A DNA stretch of 38,377 nucleotides from Pirellulales bacterium (GTDB lineage Bacteria; Planctomycetota; Planctomycetia; Pirellulales; JAICIG01): the NCBI GenBank assembly GCA_025924495.1, contig JAICIG010000009.1, positions 1 through 38,377 on the forward strand. Direction: 5' to 3'. The translations under genes and the position numbers were made by a program. Of this stretch, positions 1-9,060 are shown one piece after another. The notes below the pieces were generated by a model that was given only the letters and a program-made list of their open reading frames with translations, did not search any database and was not told the origin of the DNA. The stretch's first letter is position 1; the number at the start of each line of letters is the position of its first letter.

Positions 1-561
1 AGTTTGGGGCCAACCTGACATACTAAGCCGTCGCCACAGTTCAGGTCTTTCGTCACCAAAATCATGTGACGATGATTTCGCATCAAGTGCGTTAGTCACA
101 TCGCTGAGGCGCCCGGATGGCGGTCCCTTGCTTGAGTCGGGGTTCACGACCGAGGCGCGGAAGGGCAGATCGCAGAGTGCACCCGATCAGATCGATCGAT
201 ACCGGTAAGTGCAGGGAGAGCTTAATCTCTTGAGCCCGGCCGATGGAGCCCAGGCGGCATCGACCGGCGTACGAAAAAGCGCAAGGAGGCGCCCAAACTT
301 GGAGCACAACGGAACGGGTGGTATTTGCATCGGCGTTGGGGAGACGACCTTGGACTGCATGTATCGAGGAATAACTTCACTATACGCAATCGCTCGAAGC
401 CCCGCTGGCGGGGCGGATTTGCAGCCGCTTTGCCCGACTTTGGGAGGTTATTTAATCCTCGATGCATGTGCGAGGTCCGACTTTGCCACGTTATGGATGC
501 TGAGCTTCCCGATTGCGTCGGCAACGGGCGCATTCAATCACTTCGCAACAACGCCGCGCGA
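1..561. other. Non-coding or unassigned stretch
   Basis: No convincing gene is seen before the stop codon of the minus-strand FGE/WD40 gene at 562. Open frames here are short, overlap each other on both strands and show no family motif, signal peptide or good ribosome-binding site. A GC-rich hairpin with a six-base-pair stem lies at 399-414 and might stop transcription from the gene to its right. It has no T-run on either strand, so that role is weak. Confidence 0.5.
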
Positions 562-3500
562 TTATTGGTCGACGGCATTGGCCAGCGAAGGGATGAAACT
601 TGCGTCTATCAACCTGATCGTGCCATCGAGGCCTCCGGCAGCGAGCGCCGTTCCGTCCTGGCTAAATGCCACGCAACGAAAACCCGTAGGACGACCGCGC
701 AGAACGACCCTATTTGTGCCGGCAGTCAGATCCCATAGCCTGACCGTCGTATCCCCGCTCCAAGCTTGGCGCGATTCCCCGCCGCCCGCGGCCGACGCTA
801 GCGTCTTGCCGTCGGGGCTATAGGCAATGGAGTTGATTTGGCCAGATTCTTGCCTCACCGTGGCGACGTTCTTGCCGCTGACCGCATCCCAAAGTCTGAT
901 CGTCGGGTCATGGTTCGCCGTCGCCAGCATCTTGCCGTCGGGACTGTATGCCAGGCGGCGAATCATTACCCTGGAGGCTTCAGAGTTTGCGATGTTCTCG
1001 CCGGTCGCCGCATCCCAGAATTGAATCGTCCCTCTCGGGCCGCCGCTGCTGGCCGATGCAAGCGTTTTTCCATCCGGGCTGTACTGCACCGCATGCGTGC
1101 TTCTCGTGCGTACGATGGATACTTTGCCCGTCCTTAAATCCCAGAGGCGAATTGTTTTGTCCCAGCTGCCTGATGTCAGGGTCTTACCGTCGGGGCTGTA
1201 CTCCACGCAAGCGACCCCTCGCGTATGTCCTTTGAGCGTGGCGGTGTTCCTTCCGGTGGAGATGTCCCAGAGCTTGATGGCCGCGTCTTCACCAGCCGAC
1301 GCCACGGTCTTCCCGTCAGGACTGAATGCCACCGAGAGGACGCGATGCCGGTGCCCATCGAAGGTCGCGGTGTTGGTGCGGGACGCGACGTCCCATAGCC
1401 TGACGGTCCAATCGTCGCTCGCCGATGCCAGCGTTTTCCCGTCCGGGCTGAACGTCACACAGGTGACACCACCAGTATGCCCAGTAAGCATGGGGGCAGC
1501 GTCTCTGGCGGCCACGTCGCGTAGTTTCTGCTCCCAATCTCCAGATACGTTTCGGGCGACACGAAAACCAATGAGTGCGGAATTGTGGTCCAGGCTGTGA
1601 TGCATTCGGCAAGCGGAACGCGCGGCGCCTGACGGATTGCTGCAATCGCCGCCACGCACGACCATCTCCCGAAGCAGACGCGACCTCGCCGAAGGAGCTG
1701 GCGCGGGACCGTGCGGATCGTCGATGGCGCAGTCTTCATAATAGCGAGGATCATAGAAATCGTTGCACCACTCGGCCACATTGCCATGCATGTCGTGCAA
1801 TCCGAAGGCATTCTCCGGAAACGAGCCGACGACCACGGTCGACGGGTGATCCGATGGCTCCGGCGAACGGCCGACGTTCGCTTGGCCTTCCTTGATCACC
1901 TGCCCGAAACTGAACCGCGTGGTCGTTCCCGCACGGCAGGCATACTCCCATTCGGCCTCCGTCGGAAGGCGGTAACCGGGCCCCCCGAGCTCTTCCACCT
2001 GGCATGGTGCACCGCGCTGGTCGGCTGCGAGTCGGTAGTAAGCGGGGAACCCCTCTTCCTTGCTGAGGCGGTTGCAGAACTCGGCGGCTGTATACCAGGA
2101 AACATTGGCGACAGGTGAGTTCCTCGTGTCGCGGGTGTCGGCGACGTCTTGGTCAACGTCGTTCGGGCGGACATTGGTCCGATGGTCGCCCATTACGTAC
2201 TCGAGCCGTGTGACCTCATAAGCGCCCAGCCAGAACGACTTTGTTATCCGGACGGGATGTTGAGGAATCTCATCATCTTCGCGGCCTGGTTCGTCGCTCG
2301 GCGCGCCCATTGCAAATTCACCTGTGGGAACAAGGACGAATTTCATCCCAATCGAGTTCGTGATCTCCTTGAGCGGCTGGGGGACATTCGCCGCAGCGCT
2401 CCCCATGCGGGTCAGGCGGAGGAGCGTTGCGTCAGAGTCTGCAACAAACGAAGTTGGTCGTCGCCACGCTCCCGGCTTCGCCAGGCAAAGCCGCAGAGAT
2501 TCTTCCTGCAATTCGTAGATGCCCGTCGTCGTCTCATTCTTCAGGTCGTTGAGCAGCGCAGGAGCGCTGGCGTCCCTCTCCGGTTCACCGATGCCGACGG
2601 CATCGATCGTCGCCAGATTCTTGTCACGGCCAACTCGGATGCGAAACCGTTTCTCATCGTCCCAACCAGCACGGCGGACTATCAGCATTTGGTTTTGGAA
2701 GAGCAACTCCGCACCCTCGAATGCTTCCTCCGGCAATGATTGCCCTACATGCGTCGCGCTAACAACCTTCCAACCTCCTGGAAGTCGGGCGAAGTCCTTC
2801 TCACGCGTTTGGACATGCTTAGTCCGGAAAGACGCTGCAGTTGCAAACGCACTAGCCGCAAAGCGCTCATGCGGCTGCCCTCCGCCTCGCTCGATTCCAG
2901 GGCCGGCCTTCTCTTTGAAAAGTGGATGTTTGATGGAAGAAATTTCATTCGCCACGTACTGCGGATTCGGTTCCAGGCGCCCTTTTTCTTTCTCATACCA
3001 TTGCATTGCATTTTTGACATAATCGGCATCGCCCCAGCCCCCAACATCGAAGCTGTCGAAGCCCCGACGAACCGCAGCAGCCAACGTGTGGCGAGTTTCC
3101 GCCACTTCGCACTGCGAGTAGGCGTCGCCAAGAATTAGGATGGCGTCTTTCAGCCGCTCTCCTCGCACGACGAGGTGGCATTCGATGGGCTCGATTCCGT
3201 CGAACCAGGTCGGCGATCGCGTGGAGAGTAACTTGACAATCGCCTCGCGGTCGCCCAACTCCACCAGCACCTTTACGAGAAATGCCAGTACCGACTCTTC
3301 AAAGTCGCGGTCTTCGACGCGAACGGGCAAAGCATCGCACGAACCGGCCAATTGATAGACGTTTTGCTCGGACAGCCGGTTCCTGAATAGCCGCTCGACC
3401 ATCGCGAGTCGCTCGCAGTATTTAGTCTTGCCATCGTCGCCCGGGATCTCTTCCGAGGGCAAGTCGCGAATTGCTTGCCACTCCTTTTCGAGGGCGCACA

Positions 3501-3633
3501 TCTCAGTTGAGTTCCAGGAGAGAGATGCCGTTACAGTCGTTGCCCAGTTCTTCCAGTGGCCGCACTGAATTAACCATGCAACGCAAGCCAGTACGAGACA
3601 AACTCCAATGAACCACTTCTGCCGTTGGGTCAT
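562..3633 (-). CDS. TIGR03067-like / FGE-sulfatase / WD40 fusion protein
   Basis: This 1023-residue protein has one N-terminal membrane anchor (about residues 7-24), so most of it probably sits outside the cytoplasmic membrane. Residues about 285-405 resemble the planctomycete TIGR03067 domain: LPGGWKV, then an RLCLAKPG...RPTSF end. Residues about 424-695 are a formylglycine-generating-enzyme (SUMF1/FGE) type domain, seen in NSIGMKFVLVPTGEFAMG, GYRLPTEAEWEYACR, GLHDMHGNVAEW and GFRVAR. Residues about 715-1012 hold seven WD40 repeats, mostly with SPDGKTLAS and LWD signatures, enough for one seven-bladed propeller. The start is supported by a GGAAGGA ribosome-binding site 8 bases upstream. The family includes true sulfatase activators but also many domains of unknown role. 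I infer a non-canonical FGE-like domain with a protein-interaction platform and do not claim enzymatic activity. It stands alone, with no adjacent sulfatase or kinase. Confidence 0.9.
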   Translation of the reverse strand: MTQRQKWFIGVCLVLACVAWLIQCGHWKNWATTVTASLSWNSTEMCALEKEWQAIRDLPSEEIPGDDGKTKYCERLAMVERLFRNRLSEQNVYQLAGSCDALPVRVEDRDFEESVLAFLVKVLVELGDREAIVKLLSTRSPTWFDGIEPIECHLVVRGERLKDAILILGDAYSQCEVAETRHTLAAAVRRGFDSFDVGGWGDADYVKNAMQWYEKEKGRLEPNPQYVANEISSIKHPLFKEKAGPGIERGGGQPHERFAASAFATAASFRTKHVQTREKDFARLPGGWKVVSATHVGQSLPEEAFEGAELLFQNQMLIVRRAGWDDEKRFRIRVGRDKNLATIDAVGIGEPERDASAPALLNDLKNETTTGIYELQEESLRLCLAKPGAWRRPTSFVADSDATLLRLTRMGSAAANVPQPLKEITNSIGMKFVLVPTGEFAMGAPSDEPGREDDEIPQHPVRITKSFWLGAYEVTRLEYVMGDHRTNVRPNDVDQDVADTRDTRNSPVANVSWYTAAEFCNRLSKEEGFPAYYRLAADQRGAPCQVEELGGPGYRLPTEAEWEYACRAGTTTRFSFGQVIKEGQANVGRSPEPSDHPSTVVVGSFPENAFGLHDMHGNVAEWCNDFYDPRYYEDCAIDDPHGPAPAPSARSRLLREMVVRGGDCSNPSGAARSACRMHHSLDHNSALIGFRVARNVSGDWEQKLRDVAARDAAPMLTGHTGGVTCVTFSPDGKTLASASDDWTVRLWDVASRTNTATFDGHRHRVLSVAFSPDGKTVASAGEDAAIKLWDISTGRNTATLKGHTRGVACVEYSPDGKTLTSGSWDKTIRLWDLRTGKVSIVRTRSTHAVQYSPDGKTLASASSGGPRGTIQFWDAATGENIANSEASRVMIRRLAYSPDGKMLATANHDPTIRLWDAVSGKNVATVRQESGQINSIAYSPDGKTLASAAGGGESRQAWSGDTTVRLWDLTAGTNRVVLRGRPTGFRCVAFSQDGTALAAGGLDGTIRLIDASFIPSLANAVDQ

Positions 3634-3998
3634 GGCGGATTTCCTTCCGTGCCTCGCGAGACGCGAAGCGGACTGCGCGAGGGTGTAGACGACCTCAATG
3701 CATTGGAAGACGTTTGCGGAGCGATTGCAAGATTTGTGGTCTGAAACGCGTGCCGCCTACGTGTCTGGCGTCGATACCTCGACCTTCGCCGGGCCTGCGG
3801 GCATTTCGAGATCCTACGCGGGCGACATCGCCCTGTGCAGGTTGATGCACATGGGCCGCCGGACCGGCACCGGGAGCAAACCATGTCGCGCGCCGACCGC
3901 GAAAGTCGCACCGCGCCACATTTCGCCCGGCGACCGGTGCAACTCTCTAGTTCATCGCGCCTTCGACCCCGTTTTAGCTTTTTTTGACTCTACCGGCG
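3634..3998. other. Intergenic stretch, nothing recognised
   Basis: This lies between the start of the FGE/WD40 gene and the stop of the macro-domain gene, both on the minus strand. Short open frames exist on both strands but carry no recognisable motif. A T-run near 3979 is on the wrong strand to end the macro-domain gene. Promoter elements for the FGE/WD40 gene should lie just right of 3634, but I see no clear consensus. Confidence 0.4.
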
Positions 3999-4505
3999 CT
4001 ACGATCCAAGGATCTGCCGCACTACTTTGTCATCCTCAACCGTCCGCAGCACGAGAGTAACATCGAGAGCCAAACCAGACCGAAGTCGCACCTCGTCGCG
4101 TAACGCTGCGCCGAATCCTTGCATGGGCAACCTCCCGTAGCCAGTCGCGAGCGCTGGCATCGCCAAGGTCATGGCGCCGACCTGGATCGCCGTTTCGAAG
4201 CACTCTGAAAGAGCACCGCGAACAAGTTCGACGCTTGTATCGTAAAAAGCGTCGATTGCAGTAACATGAAGAATTCGTTTGAAAGGTAAGCCAAACGCCG
4301 ACGTGCATACGACTGTTCCTGGGCGGGCGTTTGCCTGCTTGCTGGCCGCCAGGTAACGCCACAACTCGTCTTGTAATTTGGGCCCACATCTTTCTAGTAG
4401 CGCCCCCCCAACACCTCCAGACAAATTCAAAAACGGATTCGCACTTGCGACTAATATATCGGCCGATTCATTGAGGACGTCGCCTATTTTGATATGTACT
4501 CGCAT
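3999..4505 (-). CDS. Macro-domain protein (ADP-ribose-binding fold)
   Basis: This 168-residue protein is the normal size for a stand-alone macro domain. It starts MRVHIKIGDV, then has VASANPFLNLSGGVGGALLER, the substrate-loop motif of this fold with the usual N-A-N replaced by S-A-N-P. Later ALATGYGRLP matches the second binding loop (usually GTGxxG-like). Proteins of this family bind ADP-ribose or remove ADP-ribose or acetyl-ADP-ribose groups in the cytoplasm. Which substrate this one uses cannot be read from sequence. There is no signal peptide. It is not in an obvious operon: about 365 bases separate it from the next minus-strand gene, and no ADP-ribosyltransferase, sirtuin or toxin gene adjoins it. 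The fold assignment is secure and the activity is inference. Confidence 0.85.
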   Translation of the reverse strand: MRVHIKIGDVLNESADILVASANPFLNLSGGVGGALLERCGPKLQDELWRYLAASKQANARPGTVVCTSAFGLPFKRILHVTAIDAFYDTSVELVRGALSECFETAIQVGAMTLAMPALATGYGRLPMQGFGAALRDEVRLRSGLALDVTLVLRTVEDDKVVRQILGS

Positions 4506-5145
4506 TTGTCGCCGCTACCCGCGGGAGGGCGCCGGTCCCGTACCCAGTCGCTAATTCTTGCCGCTAGCTAGAGGATTGCTCGTAGAGTGATGCTCGCCCT
4601 CGGACCGAGAAGGATCATTGGTCCGCTGCATTTTAGCGTCGGCGGAGTCGAAGCTGCTACAAGGCTTCCCGCTCTGAGCCAGACCCTCCGCGCAGAAAAG
4701 TGCATGCCTTAACTGTGGATTTCCACTGGTCGTCCCCTTGGCGCGAACGAAGCGCGCATCTTCGTCACCGGGTGGTATTGCCCTGCGTAGGTTACGGATT
4801 GCTTGATTCGGTCAGGTTCTTCGCCGTGGCTGGAGAGGCCGCGCTTCATTGTTTCGACCTTGCGAGCAGCTGCGCGGGCTTCGCGGGCGGTGGAGCGAAG
4901 GCTCGTGAGATTGGGCATGCGGAGTGTCCGGCCGACCGGTGACCAGCTCAAAGCGCCCTGAGCGCCGAAGTAGCAATAGGGTGTGAAACCCCGTCTTAGC
5001 CATCGTGGTACGTGCATCCTGCTTTGCCGCGCCTCCGGTAATTGAGATTGCCGCCGCCGCTCCGGCGGCGTTAGATTGGACGATCTTGGCGGGCGCGGCT
5101 GCCCGATCGACGTGTCCAACGTTGCATGCTCGAAGGAGTCAGATC
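4506..5145. other. Intergenic region with repeat copy and a doubtful ORF
   Basis: This stretch divides the divergent macro-domain gene and POTRA-like gene, so both promoters should be here; no strong consensus is visible. It contains a copy of a short dispersed repeat (4651-4740). A minus-strand open frame of 136 codons at 4709-5119 has no recognised family, no clear ribosome-binding site and runs close to the start of the next gene. I do not call it a gene. Confidence 0.4.
4651..4740. repeat. Short dispersed repeat, copy 1
   Basis: This segment aligns without gaps to 8751-8840. Over the core 4661-4710 against 8761-8810, 37 of 50 bases match, including runs GGCTTCCC, GCCAGACC, GAAAAG and GCATG. 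Identity falls to roughly 55-60% on both sides. In one minus-strand frame both copies encode a similar stretch (C-x-F-x5-S-G-S/T-E-x-E-A), so they could be debris of a common coding sequence or a mobile or regulatory repeat. Confidence 0.55.
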
Positions 5146-7647
5146 ATGGGAGCCAAGGAGTTGTTGGCCGCGTTCTTCATTGCTGTGGTGACGAACGCAA
5201 CAGCGACGGGCGCAGATGTTGAGCGAGTCGGACCGCTCGGACGTCCCGATATGTTCGTGGTCGTCGGGCCCAAGGCGTTCTCGCCCGGTGAAATTCGCGA
5301 CGCGCTCTTTAACGAACTCGACGTCGTCGCGGCGAGCGAGCCAAACGCCCCGTTGGCCGACTTCGTCACGGTTATCGCCGAAAAGGCTGCAGCCGGCTAC
5401 CGTAGCGCAGGCTTCTTCGACGTCGACGTGTCGGTAACCGTCGCCGACGGCAAGCTTTGGACGAGAATTCACGAAGGCGAGCAATTCGCCAATGGCGAGA
5501 TTAGCGTAGCTGGAAATCGCCGGATCGATGCCGAGAAAATGAAAGCCGATTTGACCGAATGGAAAACGAGAGAGCTCAGGCCGCGTCCATTGTGGCGTAC
5601 CACTGAAGCGGCCTCGTTCGGTCCCGAAAGCGAGGCTCGTCTGACGTTGAGGGCGTTGGAATCGGTCAACGATCAAGGATTCTACTGGACCAGGCTGAAA
5701 GCGAAGGTCGAGCCTGACCGGAGCGCCAAGCGGGCGACGCTGAGCATCGAAATTAGCGACGAGGGGCAACTCTCGGCGCTGAGTGACGTCGCGTTCGCGG
5801 GTAACGAGCGAGACAGCCGCGAGGCTTTGATCGATTACTTGGCTCTCGATGCTTCGGCGCCGCTGACCCGGGAGCTGCGCCACCGGATCGAAAGGCAATT
5901 GCTCGATTCTGGGCGGTTCGTTCAGGTTCACTGGGAGTTGGGTGAGCCGGAAGAGCGCAACGCGTCATGGCGCCCACGCCTGGCTCTTCAGGAATACGAA
6001 CAGGCGCCGCCGCTGGACGCACCTCTTTCGCGAGAAGAGGCCGCGTTGCTGAAACTGGCCGAATGGTTCCGGCGGTTCGAGGAAAGCGACGAAGAAATCT
6101 TGTTTCAGAGTGGCGGCGAGACTTTCTTGGTATTCTCGCCGCAGCGAGGATTCGTAGTTTCAGTGAAGGAATCGCTTGACGATGCCGCAGCGAGCGACAG
6201 GCAAGGTTTTGACTATGCCATCGTAATGGACGAAAAGCGAGTCGGGCTGTACTCCAGCTCACAGCGCCGCAAAGCCGTCGCCGAGCCGCCACCTTCTCCA
6301 GTCACAGGTGAAGCCGTGTTGCGCGTGATCGGCGGGCCGCCGAAATGGGCTAGCCAAGGCGAAATCAAGCTCGGGGCGGGGCTAAGCACTGAGACGCACA
6401 AGGGATACCGCCGCCACATGAAAGTGCGAGTCGAACTTACTGCAGCGGCGGCATTGTCGGTGCTACGCAAGCACAAGGCAAGTTGTCGTTGGGACGGCGA
6501 CGTGTTGTGCTTGGAATGGGACAATTGCCGGCTCCGCGCCAATGCACTCACCGGCCAATTGGTAGAATATGTCATCAAAGCGAAATCGTCGGCCGGCGGC
6601 AATGATGCTGAGATTAGCACGGTGCGGGTGGTGCAGCCCGGCGAATTCGAGCGCCAGTTGCGCAAACTCGATGGCGTGAGCGCCGACTGGCCCAATGTCG
6701 CAGACCCTCTCCGACCGCTGACTTGCCTGGGCGAGTTTCTTTGCTGTGAGATGCAGCGATTTGCTGCGGAACTTGAGCGCTACGCCGGCCACCGTCTCGG
6801 CGACTTGAATGAGGAAGACGACGACCCTCGCTGGACAGAGCTCCAAAAAGAAGTCCACGAGGAACTTGCGGCGAGTTTCCGCGAACACTGTTTGAGGAAG
6901 CGACGCGGTTACGCAGCGCTCCGCAAGGCGATTTCGCTAGGGATGCTGGAGCCTTTCGATGAGTTGATGTGCCAGGCAATGCGCCGGCCGGTGGAGCGGT
7001 TCTCAATACCATCGCCTTTGTTTCATCTTCGCGCGCGCTCTTTGGATGAATTTCGATCCGCTGCCTGGGAATTGGCGCCGATATTCGGCGTTCGGATCGG
7101 AAACTTTTTGTTTCCAGTGGATGGCTGGATGAATGCTGCATGGCGCCAGGGCCTGCTCGCGGTAGCCGAGAATCGCACTGCCCTGTTGGCGCGCTTACAA
7201 ACCGTGATGCACCATAAAATCGGTCCGCTCAGTGGGTTGGCCACGGCAGAACTGCTGCGGTCATGCGACGCCGATTTCGAATCGAGCATGTACGCCATAC
7301 AAGGATCTCGTAACCGCTCGGCCGTTGCGTTTCGCGATGAATGCCGAGAGCTTGTGAAGGGCGAGGGCTTTGCGAGCCAGGTGCTGCTAAAAACTGCAGC
7401 GGCGATACGTCAGCTCGATGCAACGGATATCGAATCGCTTGCCGGATTACTTGTGGAGTTTGAAATGCTCAGCGAGACGCAGGCCGCCGCGATCGAGTTC
7501 GCCGCGCTGCGAGGCCGTGAGGAGGATTCGTCCGCACAGGCTGCCGCGGAAGCCCTCAACGCGCTGTGGCGCGTGGGATTTTCCGCTTGGATCGAGCGGC
7601 GGCTCAATGAGCTAATAAACCTTCCGGAAAAGCCGGCAGAGCGCTAG
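5146..7647 (+). CDS. Secreted protein with POTRA-like repeats
   Basis: I start this 833-residue protein at ATG 5146, where AAGGAG lies 7 bases upstream and a signal peptide follows (LLAAFFIAVVTNATATGA). An upstream in-frame ATG at 5005 would add 47 residues that bury the signal. Residues about 35-110, 115-205 and 210-270 resemble consecutive POTRA modules: GYRSAGFFDVDVSVTV, then GEISVAGNRRIDAEKM, DQGFYWTRLKAKVEPD, and VAFAGNERDSREALIDYL. POTRA repeats normally precede an outer-membrane barrel in BamA/TamA-type proteins. Here the remaining 550 residues are charged and lack amphipathic barrel strands or a terminal aromatic signature. I recognise no domain in that part, which has two possible cysteine-containing motifs near CRWDGDVLCLEWDNC. 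It is probably a periplasmic or surface protein with an unknown partner. Confidence 0.8.
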   Translation: MGAKELLAAFFIAVVTNATATGADVERVGPLGRPDMFVVVGPKAFSPGEIRDALFNELDVVAASEPNAPLADFVTVIAEKAAAGYRSAGFFDVDVSVTVADGKLWTRIHEGEQFANGEISVAGNRRIDAEKMKADLTEWKTRELRPRPLWRTTEAASFGPESEARLTLRALESVNDQGFYWTRLKAKVEPDRSAKRATLSIEISDEGQLSALSDVAFAGNERDSREALIDYLALDASAPLTRELRHRIERQLLDSGRFVQVHWELGEPEERNASWRPRLALQEYEQAPPLDAPLSREEAALLKLAEWFRRFEESDEEILFQSGGETFLVFSPQRGFVVSVKESLDDAAASDRQGFDYAIVMDEKRVGLYSSSQRRKAVAEPPPSPVTGEAVLRVIGGPPKWASQGEIKLGAGLSTETHKGYRRHMKVRVELTAAAALSVLRKHKASCRWDGDVLCLEWDNCRLRANALTGQLVEYVIKAKSSAGGNDAEISTVRVVQPGEFERQLRKLDGVSADWPNVADPLRPLTCLGEFLCCEMQRFAAELERYAGHRLGDLNEEDDDPRWTELQKEVHEELAASFREHCLRKRRGYAALRKAISLGMLEPFDELMCQAMRRPVERFSIPSPLFHLRARSLDEFRSAAWELAPIFGVRIGNFLFPVDGWMNAAWRQGLLAVAENRTALLARLQTVMHHKIGPLSGLATAELLRSCDADFESSMYAIQGSRNRSAVAFRDECRELVKGEGFASQVLLKTAAAIRQLDATDIESLAGLLVEFEMLSETQAAAIEFAALRGREEDSSAQAAAEALNALWRVGFSAWIERRLNELINLPEKPAER

Positions 7648-7674
7648 TCGCCGAGCGATTCTTCTATTTCCCGT

Positions 7675-8096
7675 ATGCGAAAAGCGGGCGATCAGGTGCG
7701 ATTCAGGCGACACGCCTACTTACCAGCTTACCGGTTCGGCGGCAAGCGAGTCTGCCGGAACGCCTCAGTGCGCACCGACAAACTGGATCGAGCGGCGCAG
7801 AACGACGCTTGTGAACTGCTTCGCAATCCAAAGCTGCTTTGCAAGGAGGACGAACGACGACTTGCCGCCCCAGACTACTCGGACACAGGGCGTTCCCTTC
7901 CGAAATAACTCAAGGAGCGCTGAATCGCTTGATCGACATTCATGCTGACGGACTCATCGACCGCAACGAGTTCCAACCTCGCCTCGTGCGTGCTCGCCGA
8001 CGCCACGCGAAATTGCAGGCGAAGCGGGATGCACTGCGATACAAAACGCGCGAGAAAACGGGCGATTGGAAATCCACAGAACCCACCACCGGTTAG
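7675..8096 (+). pseudogene. Serine recombinase C-terminal relic, frameshifted
   Basis: The frame read from 7675 gives YRFGGKRVCRNASVRTDKLD, then ACELLRNPKLL and ERRL. This matches the zinc-ribbon and following helix of large serine recombinases (resolvase/invertase family, pattern C-x-N-x-x-VR-x-x-x-LD ... LL-x-x-P). That frame stops at 7908. Another frame continues the similarity with LNRLIDIHADGLIDRNEFQP and RRRHAKLQAKRDALR, the coiled-coil part of the same family, until 8096. A frameshift near 7890 therefore splits it. The N-terminal catalytic domain with its serine is missing, as is the usual C-terminal tail. It cannot be active. It is evidence that a phage-like or integrative element once sat here. 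Confidence 0.7.
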
Positions 8097-8501
8097 ATCG
8101 CCGGATCGCTTGCCACACGGAATCGTTCAGCACTTGCATTGTATTCGGACAATCTCGGCTGCCACCTGCTGCGGCGTCCGGCATAAACGCCGGCATCGAA
8201 AAGCGCAGATGCCCACAGGTCGCCCCACTGGACGATCAGCCTGAAGCGCCGATGGCGCACACCGATGCAGCGATTGGCAGCGATCCGATAGATCGAGGCA
8301 TCAGGCCAAGTGAAGGCCACCGCGCTTACTCGATCCTGCACGAGCGGCATCCACCCGGTGAGGTTCAGCCAGTTGCAGACTAGCGAGGCAGCAGCGAAAA
8401 TTTATTGTCCGGCTGAAAGTTTAAAGAGTCCCCGCCACGACTAATCGCAGTAGGACGACGTACTACTTTTTCCGGCGGATTGTTTCGCAGCTGATCGTTA
8501 A

Positions 8502-8639
8502 AAGGCGTGGCACGTGCCGCACTATCCCACGCTATTCTTGATCGACCGTGCGGGCAAACTTCGATTCGCCAGTCTGTACCGTGGCGACCTTGAGCGGGCC
8601 ATCGTGCAGCTTCTAGAGGAAGAGCCCCGGGCGCGCTAA
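8502..8639 (+). pseudogene. Thioredoxin-like (TlpA/AhpC type) C-terminal fragment
   Basis: After an in-frame stop at 8499 the plus strand reads AWHVPHYPTLFLIDRAGKLR, then FASLYRGDLERAIVQLLEEE and stops at 8637-8639. V-P-x-Y-P-T-x-F-L-I-D-x-x-G-K is the cis-proline and following strand of TlpA/ResA/AhpC-like thioredoxin folds, and the final helix also fits. The CxxC active-site half is absent in every frame I read just upstream. At 45 residues with no start codon it is a remnant. Confidence 0.55.
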
Positions 8640-8750
8640 CAGCGAGGCCGCGATCTTGGCGCGTGCGCTCGCGGAGTTGGCCCTGTCGCTACACCGACTG
8701 CCGACGAAGGCGATGCCCTGTTTCGCTGCCTTCTGCCCGCACCTCGATAT

Positions 8751-8840
8751 CAGCCGCCAAAGGGCTTCCCACTCCGTGCCAGACCGCTCGTGCGGAAAAG
8801 CGCATGTCCCCATTGGCGTTTTCGGCGGGCCATCCCATCT
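8751..8840. repeat. Short dispersed repeat, copy 2
   Basis: Ungapped partner of 4651-4740, lying exactly 4100 bases away; the 50-base core 8761-8810 has 37 identities. It lies in the eroded island next to the recombinase and thioredoxin relics. Confidence 0.55.
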
Positions 8841-9060
8841 AATGGCCGGCTCGATACACGGCATCGACCCGCGTCGGTGAGATCGTATTGGGGCGCCGGA
8901 CCTGCGAATGTACACGGACACCGGATCCGGCAGGCGTCGTAGTTGTCGACAAGTGCAGAAAATCAGCGCTGCTGGTGATTGCAAACCTGCGAGCCTGCGA
9001 TCCAATCGCCTCGACCTAGGCGGTGATTCGGAGCGGGTGCGACGCCTGCGCTGGCTCCGG

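Larger units (their letters stand above)
7648..9060. other. Gene-poor island with decayed gene fragments
   Basis: About 1.4 kb has no intact gene. It holds a frameshifted serine-recombinase relic (about 7690-8096), a thioredoxin-like C-terminal fragment (8502-8639) and one copy of the dispersed repeat (8751-8840). The parts between, notably 8100-8500 and 8840-9060, have only short overlapping frames with no recognised motif. The combination suggests an old integration site that has been eroding. Confidence 0.6.

Noticed and set aside
399..414. GC-rich hairpin as terminator of the FGE/WD40 gene.
   Set aside because: No T-run on either strand and 150 bases away from the stop codon.
4709..5119. 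A 136-codon minus-strand ORF.
   Set aside because: It lacks a recognised family, ribosome-binding site and consistent codon use. It may be partly remains of the dispersed repeat.
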